Assembly: GCA_004124475.1 (NCBI GenBank)
Contig: SCKK01000023.1
Span: 1-51,458 of the forward strand
Reading direction: 5' to 3'
DNA: 51,458 nt
Source: Fidelibacterota bacterium
Lineage (GTDB): Bacteria; Fidelibacterota; Marinisomatia; Marinisomatales; SCKK01
Part shown: positions 8,712-15,777 of the stretch, in pieces
How the letters are laid out: every line of letters starts with the position of its first letter
Numbering within the stretch: the stretch's first letter is position 1
Notes under the pieces: generated by a model
Seen by the model: only the letters and a program-made list of their open reading frames with translations
Databases searched by the model: none
Told to the model about the DNA's origin: nothing
Position numbers and translations under genes: made by a program

Positions 8712-11700
8712 TGTTCACCCACTTAAACATCCACTCCATCTATTCTCCCATGCGGGGGACGGCGTCTCAGCGGGGGTTGGTGTCGCTTGCCCGGCGCCTG
8801 CGGATGAGCCACCTGGCGCTGACAGAGGTGAACGGGCTGTGGGGTTTCATCCGGTTTGTCCAGCACGCCAAAGCCGCAGACATTCACCCCATTGCCGGCG
8901 CTAATCTCATTACCACCGATGGCGAAGCGATCCTCCTGGCGGAAAACCAAACAGGCTACGAAAATCTCTGCCGAATTATCTCAAAGGTTCACGAAGATGA
9001 CACCTTCCCTATCGCCAATATCCTCCGAAATCATTCCGAAGGGTTATTCGTTCTCTCTCACCATGAGGAGACCCTAAACGCCCTCAGCCGGTTTCTGCCT
9101 GACAGCCACCTTTTTGTGGAGCTTAGGCCAGGAGTATCGGAGGCGAAAGCCCGGCGGATGGCGAAAAAGTTCCATCTCGAAACCGTAGCCACGGGGGACG
9201 TCTATTTTTTGACCCGGGATGACCACACTGCCCACCGCATCCTGCGAGCCATTGAGAACAATACCACCCTTACTCATTTGGATCCGAAGGAGTGCAAAAG
9301 TCCCAATCACTGGTTCCGGGGGGAGGACGAGATAATTCGCCTCTTTCCCAACAGTCTGGAGGCTATCAACAACAGCCACTACCTGGCGGAGCGGTGTAAA
9401 ACGGACTGGACTTTTGTGAATACGATTTTCCCCGACCGCTCACTGAAAGAAACCCACCAGGCAAACCAGACCTTGCATGAGTTGGTCTATGCCGGAGCTC
9501 AAAAGCGGTATGGCGAACTGTCCCAAAAGGTCACAGACAGGATTGAATATGAATTGAACCTCATCACCCAGAAGGGGTTTGCTCCTTACTTTCTCATCGT
9601 TCGTGATATTGTTCGGCAGACGAAGGCGACCATTGGGAGGGGGTCCGCGGCGGCATCTGTGGTGAGCTACTGTCTGTTCATCACACAGGTGGATCCCATT
9701 AAGTATCATCTTCAGTTTGAGCGGTTTATCCATCCTGAGCGGACCGATATGCCCGACATTGACGTGGATTTTCCCTGGGATGAGCGGGATGACATTCTCG
9801 ATTACATTTTCCGGAAGTACGGGACCGAGCGAACCGCCATGGTTGCCAGTCAGGTCTTTTTGCGTCCTCGTTCCGCCGTACGGGAGGTGGGAAAGGTGTA
9901 CGGTCTTTCCAACGAAGAGATCATGAGCATCACCAAACGGATCGGCTATTACCGGTCCCGCACCGACCTCGTGCAGTGGGTCAAGACCGATCCCAGATTT
10001 GCCAATGCCCATTTAGACGATACCCTGCTGGAGGTTCTGAAGCAGAGCGAAAAAGTGGTGGGCGCCTTCCGTCATCCGTCTGTGCATCCCGGAGGCGTGG
10101 TCATCGTGCCGGATGAGATTCGAAAGTATGTGCCGGTTCTGATGGCGCCGAAGGGAGTTCAGATTGTGGAGTGGGAGAAAGATCAGGTGGAAGATTCCGG
10201 ATTGTTGAAAATTGATATTTTGGGGAACCGGAGCCTGGCGGTGGTACGGGATACGTTAAAACAGATCAACTTGAACTATGGCGGTCGGCGAAAGGTGGAG
10301 AATCATGTAAATTACCACCGGATTCAACCCATTGGCGATCCCAAGACTGAAGCACTCATGAAGGCGGGGAGGACTATGGGTGTCTTTTATATAGAAAGTC
10401 CCGCCACGCGCCAACTGTTAGCAAAAGCGGGTGTGGTAGATTTTGAGCATGTGGTTATCTATTCCTCTATCATCCGTCCTGCGGCAAACCGTTTTACCAA
10501 TATTATGCTGGAGCGGATTCACGGGAAGCGGTGGGAGATTCTCCATCCCGATCTGGAATTCCTGAGGGAGAGCTATGGCATTATGGTCTATGAGGAGCAG
10601 GTGTCCATGGCGGCGCGGGTGATGGCAGGCTTTGGCTATTCGGAATCAGATGCCTTGCGAAAAACCATGAGCCGGGATTCCCTCCAGCACCTGATCCCCG
10701 GGTGGAAAAAGAAATTCTACGCCGGCGCCACCCAACGGGGATACCTCCCTTCCCTGATCGATCAGGTGTGGGACATGATTGCCTCCTTTGTGGGGTATTC
10801 GTTCTGCAAGCCTCACTCCGCATCCTATGCCATGCTGTCTTTCACGTGTGCCTATCTGAAGGCTCACTACCCGGCGGAATTTCTGGCGGCGGTGATCAGC
10901 AACCAGGGAGGATTTTATTCCTCCTACGCCTACCTGAGCGAAGCTCGGCGCTTCGGTATAGAAATTCTTCCTCCCGACATCAACCGAAGTCGGCGGGAAT
11001 ACCGGGGCAGAACAAACGAAATTCGCATGGGATTTATGAGCATCAAAAACCTGCAGGAGAAAGCGGTTCGGGCGGTTTTGGAGGAGCGGAAGGGGGAAGA
11101 TTTCCAGTCGCTGGAGGATTTTCTCGTCCGGGTGGATTTGGACCTGTCGGATGCCATGGCGTTCACCAATGCCGGCTGTTTTTCACAGCTCCCGGACCGC
11201 AACGAACGGCTATTGACTCACCGGGAGATTGCGTACCGGGTGGCTCATTTTTATCTGAAGAATGGAGAAAAGGATTCATTTGCTTCCACTCCCCTGAAAG
11301 GGGGATTGAGCGAGGCAGAGAAACGGCTGTTGGAACTGGAAACCTTTGGATTTCCTGCTTCTTCCCATCCCCTGACGGCGTATCAGTCGTTTTTGAAGGG
11401 GCGGGTGAAGAAAGCGAAGGATATACCGATGTACGCCGGGAAGACCATCCACTTGGCGGGAGTCTACATTACCAGAAAGGAAACCCAGACTGTTGAATCA
11501 AAGGATCCTATGGAATTTCTCACCCTGGAGGATGAAACAGATATTTACGAGTGTGTACTTTTCCCCGATACTTTCAGGCAGTACGGCGACCTGTTGCATT
11601 GGGAGAAGCTGTTTGTGCTTCGGGGGAAAGTGGAGGAGTCTTTTCCTGCCCGCCGGTCAGGCGGGGGGGTGTATACTATCACCATCGAAAAATTGGCGAG

Positions 11701-11785
11701 CCTGCCGGAGATGGTGAGGAAGATAGAGAAGGCAGGAACTAAACCAAATAAAAAAGTCATTCTGAGCGAAGTGAAAAGTCCGTAA
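8711..11785 (+). CDS. dnaE2: DnaE2 / ImuC error-prone DNA polymerase III alpha-type subunit
   Basis: 1024 residues, close to the usual 1030-1080 of DnaE2. Domains in order: a degenerate PHP domain (about 1-220, HSIYSPMRGTAS), a polymerase palm with GRGSAAASVVSY (309-320) and catalytic PDIDVDF (348-354), fingers and HhH (about 400-880), and an OB fold (about 910-1010). It does translesion synthesis with ImuB at the clamp. A CCTGCC-type palindrome at 11645-11668 is translated in the OB-fold region as FPARRSGGG, an unusual in-frame repeat insertion near residue 980. It ends 8 bp before the SRAP gene. Confidence 0.93.
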   Translation: MFTHLNIHSIYSPMRGTASQRGLVSLARRLRMSHLALTEVNGLWGFIRFVQHAKAADIHPIAGANLITTDGEAILLAENQTGYENLCRIISKVHEDDTFPIANILRNHSEGLFVLSHHEETLNALSRFLPDSHLFVELRPGVSEAKARRMAKKFHLETVATGDVYFLTRDDHTAHRILRAIENNTTLTHLDPKECKSPNHWFRGEDEIIRLFPNSLEAINNSHYLAERCKTDWTFVNTIFPDRSLKETHQANQTLHELVYAGAQKRYGELSQKVTDRIEYELNLITQKGFAPYFLIVRDIVRQTKATIGRGSAAASVVSYCLFITQVDPIKYHLQFERFIHPERTDMPDIDVDFPWDERDDILDYIFRKYGTERTAMVASQVFLRPRSAVREVGKVYGLSNEEIMSITKRIGYYRSRTDLVQWVKTDPRFANAHLDDTLLEVLKQSEKVVGAFRHPSVHPGGVVIVPDEIRKYVPVLMAPKGVQIVEWEKDQVEDSGLLKIDILGNRSLAVVRDTLKQINLNYGGRRKVENHVNYHRIQPIGDPKTEALMKAGRTMGVFYIESPATRQLLAKAGVVDFEHVVIYSSIIRPAANRFTNIMLERIHGKRWEILHPDLEFLRESYGIMVYEEQVSMAARVMAGFGYSESDALRKTMSRDSLQHLIPGWKKKFYAGATQRGYLPSLIDQVWDMIASFVGYSFCKPHSASYAMLSFTCAYLKAHYPAEFLAAVISNQGGFYSSYAYLSEARRFGIEILPPDINRSRREYRGRTNEIRMGFMSIKNLQEKAVRAVLEERKGEDFQSLEDFLVRVDLDLSDAMAFTNAGCFSQLPDRNERLLTHREIAYRVAHFYLKNGEKDSFASTPLKGGLSEAEKRLLELETFGFPASSHPLTAYQSFLKGRVKKAKDIPMYAGKTIHLAGVYITRKETQTVESKDPMEFLTLEDETDIYECVLFPDTFRQYGDLLHWEKLFVLRGKVEESFPARRSGGGVYTITIEKLASLPEMVRKIEKAGTKPNKKVILSEVKSP
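11645..11668. repeat. Palindromic repeat inside dnaE2
   Basis: CCTGCCCGCCGG-TCAGGCGGGG has the same arms as the intergenic CCTGCC repeats, but it lies in the coding sequence and keeps the frame. It encodes Pro-Ala-Arg-Arg-Ser-Gly-Gly-Gly between two strands of the C-terminal OB fold. Confidence 0.65.
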
Positions 11786-11793
11786 TTTTCAGC

Positions 11794-12462
11794 ATGTGTG
11801 GTCGTAAAACACTCACTGGAGATATGTTTAGTATCATCGAGGAACTAGCCATCGAGGAGTGGGAAGATCCCGATCGATATTTCCCGAGTTATAATATCGC
11901 TCCGACCCAGCTTTCGCCGGTCATGGTGCAACCCGGTAAACGTGTGGTTAAACTCATGCGGTGGGGGCTTATTCCCTTTTGGGCGAAAGATGAATCGATA
12001 GGCTCTAAAATGATCAATGCCCGGAGCGAAACGTTATTGGAAAAACCGTCCTATAAAAATTTAGTGCCAGGGAAACGATGTGTTGTCATTACTGATGGTT
12101 ACTACGAATGGAAAAAGGAGGGAGGTAGAAAGATTCCTTATTATATCCATCACCGTGAAGGGAAGTTAATCCCAATGGCAGGGTTGTGGGATAAGTGGCG
12201 TTCGCCGGAAGGGAAAACAATATTTACCTATACCGTCATTACGACGGAGCCGATGGATTCAATCGCTCATATTCACAACCGAATGCCGGTAATCCTGAGT
12301 CATGAACATTTGGATATCTGGACGAACACATCCGTTCATCCTCACAAAGACGCACTTCAGTTACTGAAACCTTATCACGGTACACTTGAAGCATACCCTG
12401 TTTCTACATTCGTCAATTCCCCTCGTAACAATTCACCCGCTTGCATAGAACCAACTCATTAA
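11794..12462 (+). CDS. SRAP (YedK/HMCES) abasic-site crosslinking protein
   Basis: 222 residues. After removal of Met1 the N-terminal Cys2 (MCGRKT) is the catalytic residue that forms a thiazolidine crosslink with abasic sites in single-stranded DNA. Other family residues are present: Asn34 (YNIAPTQ), KMINARSET, Glu105 (DGYYEW) and His161 (HIHNRMPV). The start is fixed by the obligatory Met-Cys-Gly. The gene follows dnaE2 by 8 bp, so it is probably in the same operon, which fits protection of damaged single-stranded DNA during translesion synthesis. Its base composition looks closer to the host genes than to dnaE2. Confidence 0.92.
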   Translation: MCGRKTLTGDMFSIIEELAIEEWEDPDRYFPSYNIAPTQLSPVMVQPGKRVVKLMRWGLIPFWAKDESIGSKMINARSETLLEKPSYKNLVPGKRCVVITDGYYEWKKEGGRKIPYYIHHREGKLIPMAGLWDKWRSPEGKTIFTYTVITTEPMDSIAHIHNRMPVILSHEHLDIWTNTSVHPHKDALQLLKPYHGTLEAYPVSTFVNSPRNNSPACIEPTH

Positions 12463-12499
12463 AAAACCGGGCTGATACCGAAAAGGTTAATCAGCCCGG
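12461..12499 (-). terminator. Rho-independent terminator for the minus-strand small gene
   Basis: CCGGGCTGAT (12467-12476) pairs with ATCAGCCCGG (12490-12499), and the bases between can extend the stem. On the minus strand the hairpin is followed by TTTTTT (AAAAAA at 12461-12466 on the plus strand), so it terminates transcripts of the gene at 12546-13043. It may also stop the convergent SRAP operon, but there is no U-tract in that direction. Confidence 0.8.
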
Positions 12500-12545
12500 C
12501 CCTTGAGTGGAATTTCGCAAAATGATTAAAAATTTAATCGCATAA

Positions 12546-13043
12546 TCAGTTTTGCGTATCGGCACTCAAAAGAATCGTCTCTTCCTGTTCAGTTGGAATG
12601 GCACTTTCCAACAGGGAATCGTCATCCTTTTCTGCTGAGTCGAGGATGGAAGTATCGGCTAATTGAATCGACTTAGTAACTTCTTCAGCATAGGATGTGG
12701 TGTATTCTTTTCCATTCCAGATGAAGATTTGTCCAGGTCCATGGGTTTCTCTGGCATCAGAGAATGCCTGAGAAAAGGTCACACCTGACTCTTCCTCATT
12801 CATTGTATTTTCCGTAATCGAACTGTTTGAAAGACGAGTATCAACAATAATTCGGCTGTCTTGTTGTTGATTGATTGGAGGATATGTGTTTTCCTCGGTC
12901 ATTTCCCATGATTCTTGCCTGTTTTCAGTTGAGATGACCCTGTTTTCAGCAATCGTTTGTCTGCTTTGTTTTATAATCCCGATTGCAACAATTCCTAATA
13001 CCAACAGGATTACGGATAGAGTAGCTATCTTTTCTTTTTTCAA
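12546..13043 (-). CDS. Small single-pass membrane protein with FxWNGKxYTT motif
   Basis: 165 residues. One N-terminal transmembrane helix (IATLSVILLVLGIVAIGII) follows MKKEK. Then comes a polar, probably disordered region (about 30-90). A compact motif, FSQAFSDARETHGPGQIFIWNGKEYTT, spans about residues 90-117 (FSQAF, GPGQIFIWNGK). The tail is acidic. I recall similar F-AF-AR...W-GK-YTT motifs in small FCB and phage proteins of unknown function. The start is TTG (13041-13043 on the plus strand) with AAGGAGA about 15 nt upstream. No ATG is better placed. Convergent with the SRAP gene and divergent from the GAPDH pair. Confidence 0.7.
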   Translation of the reverse strand: MKKEKIATLSVILLVLGIVAIGIIKQSRQTIAENRVISTENRQESWEMTEENTYPPINQQQDSRIIVDTRLSNSSITENTMNEEESGVTFSQAFSDARETHGPGQIFIWNGKEYTTSYAEEVTKSIQLADTSILDSAEKDDDSLLESAIPTEQEETILLSADTQN

Positions 13044-13086
13044 CTTATTCGTACTGTTTCTCCTTCTTTTGGTTGTTCCGAGTTAA

Positions 13087-13120
13087 AAAAAGAGGGAAGT
13101 CCTGGGACTTTCCCTCCTCT
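13087..13120 (-). promoter_or_regulatory. Leader hairpin plus U-tract upstream of the small membrane gene
   Basis: AGAGGGAAGTCC / GGACTTTCCCTCCTCT forms a long near-perfect hairpin. On the minus strand it is followed by TTTTTTT. It lies about 45 bases upstream of the TTG start of the minus-strand gene. It is either an attenuator in its leader or a terminator for a transcript coming from the right. Confidence 0.45.
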
Positions 13121-13452
13121 CAGTCAATACAGGAGAATTTGATTCCCCTGCTTTTTGTCTCGTACGTTGAGAGTAGACCATCAGTTCCAAAGAGATTCTA
13201 TACCTTTATGGAAACAGATTAAGAAGAATTTTTGTGACCCTCAGTTATTGGTAGGCGCATAAAGAACCAAGATTGTATAAATCGTCGATAAATAAAAAAA
13301 GTTTGGTTCCCCGCCTTACTGACATTAGTCAGGCAGGTTGGCTCTCGGTTTTTGGGTCTTTTTCAACTATACTTTCTACCCATGACTGAGGCATTACGAA
13401 TTTTTACAGATATTCTTTTGTCACAAAAACAATTGCGTTAATTTTACATGAT
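13121..13452. other. Divergent intergenic region
   Basis: No gene is seen between the small minus-strand gene and the GAPDH-like gene. A repeat with CTGACATTAGTCAGG and CCGCC/AGGCAGG arms is at 13310-13336. The promoters of both flanking units must lie here, but I could not pick a convincing -35/-10 pair. Confidence 0.45.
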
Positions 13453-14472
13453 ATGAAAAAGCCATTACGAATAGGTTTAGTGGGATTCGGAAGAATCGGT
13501 AGGAATATTTTTCACTTAGCATATAAAAATCCAAATTATCAATTTGTAGCCATAAGTGACCTTGGTGAACCGAAGTTGCTCCATTATCTCTTGGTACGGG
13601 ATTCAGTTTATGGCCCCATGAAGAATGGAGCCAAGTTAGAGGGAAATTTTCTCGTTGTTGATGGTCAGCGGGTTAGACTTCTACCTGGTGGAGTTCCGGG
13701 AGAAATTGCCTGGGACCTTTTTAACGTGGATGTGGTTATTGATGCCACCGGTCGGTTTAGAAAGTTCAGTGAGTTGGAAAAACATATCAAAGCAGGTGCG
13801 AAACGTGTTTTTGTCACTACACCACCCGAAGATGAGATTGACCGGATTGTTATTCTTGGAATAAACGACAATGATATTTCCGTAGACGATCGAATTGTAT
13901 CATCCACATCCTCAACAACCCAGGTTCTTGCTCTCATGTTGAAAATTCTGGATGAACATTTTGGTGTCAAACGGGCAATGATGACCACTGTTCATGCCTA
14001 TACTTCCGACCAGCCTTTGGCTGATACCGTTGGATCTAATCTACGACGATGTCGCTCGGCTGTGGAAAATATCATTCCTAATGAAACCTTTGCACCTGAA
14101 ATTGTGGAATCCTTAATGCCCAAGTTTAAAGGGAAAATATGCGGTGTCGCTTTTAATGTACCTATCCCGGACGGTTCCTGTGTCGACCTTACTTCCGAAT
14201 TAGAGAGAATGCCTGACGTGAGCGAAGTTAATGAAGTCGTGAAAAAAGTAGCGGAAGGAAGTCTGAAAGGAATTGTGGGGTATACGGAAGATCTTATAGT
14301 ATCCAGTGATGTTATCGGAGTCAATGAATCTATGATATTTGATGCAAAGGCAACAATGATAACGAGTAACTCACTATTGAAAACGATATGTTGGTATGAC
14401 AATGGTTGGGGTTTTTCAAATAGGATTCTTGAATTAATTGATTGTTATGCCAGGTTGGAGGGAAAAGCGTGA
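13453..14472 (+). CDS. GAPDH paralogue lacking the catalytic cysteine (pseudoenzyme)
   Basis: 339 residues with the full GAPDH fold: Rossmann start (IGLVGFGRIGRNIF), ATGRF, catalytic-type His181 (TTVHAYTSDQ) and C-terminal WYDNGWGFSNR. The active-site loop, ASCTTN in the family, reads STSSTTQ at 151-157. Cys is Ser154 (codon TCA, two changes from any Cys codon) and Asn is Gln157. The phosphate-binding STGAA stretch is replaced by NETFAPEI. It should therefore not oxidise glyceraldehyde-3-phosphate by the thioester route. The stop overlaps the next gap start (GTGA), so the pair is co-translated. A regulatory or heterotetramer subunit is plausible. No frameshifts are present, so it appears to be under selection. 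Confidence 0.9.
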   Translation: MKKPLRIGLVGFGRIGRNIFHLAYKNPNYQFVAISDLGEPKLLHYLLVRDSVYGPMKNGAKLEGNFLVVDGQRVRLLPGGVPGEIAWDLFNVDVVIDATGRFRKFSELEKHIKAGAKRVFVTTPPEDEIDRIVILGINDNDISVDDRIVSSTSSTTQVLALMLKILDEHFGVKRAMMTTVHAYTSDQPLADTVGSNLRRCRSAVENIIPNETFAPEIVESLMPKFKGKICGVAFNVPIPDGSCVDLTSELERMPDVSEVNEVVKKVAEGSLKGIVGYTEDLIVSSDVIGVNESMIFDAKATMITSNSLLKTICWYDNGWGFSNRILELIDCYARLEGKA

Positions 14473-15470
14473 GAGTTGCTATAAATGGGTTTGGCCGGAT
14501 TGGAAGAACGGTATTCAGAATTTTAAATCAACAAACTAATCACCAGATTGTCGCAATTAACGACCTCGCTCCTAAAGATGCTTTGATTTATCTTTTAAAA
14601 TATGACACTGTTATGGGTCGATTTTCCGATACAATAGAAATGAAAGACGATGTCCTTATTACATCAAATCATCGAGTAAAATTGCTTACCGTATCCAACC
14701 CTTTTGACCTACCGTGGGGTAGTCTTGGCGTGGACGTTGTCATAGAATCCACGGGTGTTTTCAGAACGAGGGAAAAATTAGCACCTCATTTAGATGCAGG
14801 AGCTGATCGGGTTATTTTAACCGTACCGGCAAAAGGTGAAATCGATTATACCGTGGTAATCGGAGTTAATGATAAGGGCTTGAATTCAAGTCACAAGATT
14901 GTTTCAAATGCCAGTTGTACCACCAATTGTCTTGCTCCAATGGCAAAAGTACTGAACGATGCATTTGGGATTGAGTATGGTGTTATTAATACGATTCATG
15001 CATACACAAATGATCAGCGGTTGGCGGACGTTCCACACACAGATTGGCGACGTAGTCGAGCTGCGGCTGAGAATGTGATTCCAACCAGTACAGGCGCTGC
15101 GAGAGTTGTGGGTAAAGTCCTCCCTGAATTGGATGGGAAATTAGATGGGATTGCCATGAGAGTTCCAGTTCCCGATGGATCCGTTGTAGATTTTGTGGTT
15201 AGATTAAAATCTGATGTAACATCCAAGCAGGTAAAAGAGGCTGTCTATGAGGCTTCCATTTCGGGACAACTATCACGAATACTTGAATATTCTACTCTTC
15301 CAATCGTTTCTACGGACATCATTGGGAATCCTCATTCCTCAATCTTTGATGCCCCTTTCACTAAAGTATTGGAAGGGAATTTTGTGAAAACTCTAAATTG
15401 GTATGATAATGAGTGGGGATATTCAAATCGTGTAGTTGATCTGATTGATATTTTTGATCGTAAAAATTAA
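14469..15470 (+). CDS. gap: Glyceraldehyde-3-phosphate dehydrogenase, type I
   Basis: 333 residues from GTG 14469 (MRVAINGFGRIGR), which overlaps the previous stop by four bases. An upstream TTG at 14442 would add nine residues that no GAPDH has, so I reject it. Catalytic Cys150 (SNASCTTNCLAP) and His177 (NTIHAYTNDQ) are present, as are the NAD-site INDL (Asn31-Asp32), phosphate-site STGAA and WYDNEWGYSNR. It converts glyceraldehyde-3-phosphate, phosphate and NAD+ to 1,3-bisphosphoglycerate in glycolysis and gluconeogenesis. It is the active partner of the Cys-less paralogue upstream. Confidence 0.96.
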   Translation: MRVAINGFGRIGRTVFRILNQQTNHQIVAINDLAPKDALIYLLKYDTVMGRFSDTIEMKDDVLITSNHRVKLLTVSNPFDLPWGSLGVDVVIESTGVFRTREKLAPHLDAGADRVILTVPAKGEIDYTVVIGVNDKGLNSSHKIVSNASCTTNCLAPMAKVLNDAFGIEYGVINTIHAYTNDQRLADVPHTDWRRSRAAAENVIPTSTGAARVVGKVLPELDGKLDGIAMRVPVPDGSVVDFVVRLKSDVTSKQVKEAVYEASISGQLSRILEYSTLPIVSTDIIGNPHSSIFDAPFTKVLEGNFVKTLNWYDNEWGYSNRVVDLIDIFDRKN

Positions 15471-15777
15471 TTATTCTGCTGTATAAGTAAGGCGAATGTA
15501 ATATAAAAGATGTCATCTATCTGTTGACGGATGGCAACTTTCTTCAAAAGGTTAATTACACCTGAAAATCGCTTTAAGCATGGAGCACGGAGTCCTAACC
15601 CAATTGTCCTTCCATAGGATCCGTGTGAAACCACAATTATGGATAGGTAGGAAGGGTACGTCCCGAAACTGAACGAAGACAGAGATCCCATACCGCAGGT
15701 CGGGGTGTCAGGGCTACCTGCTTAATATTTTTGACAACTTTATGGAACTGATATTGTCATAATCTGTTGAAAAGTCA
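15471..15777. other. Intergenic region with degenerate dispersed repeat
   Basis: No gene is seen. The middle (about 15580-15700) resembles the composite repeat found at 20392 and 32873: GGAGCACGGAGTCC, CCATAGGATCCGTGTG, TCCCGAAAC. TTGACA at 15731 could be a -35 box for the DUF5916 gene, but no -10 lies at the right distance. Confidence 0.4.

Noticed and set aside
14442-14468. Upstream TTG start for the active GAPDH
   Set aside because: It adds nine residues before the family N-terminus. GTG 14469 overlaps the preceding stop and begins MRVAINGFGRIGR.
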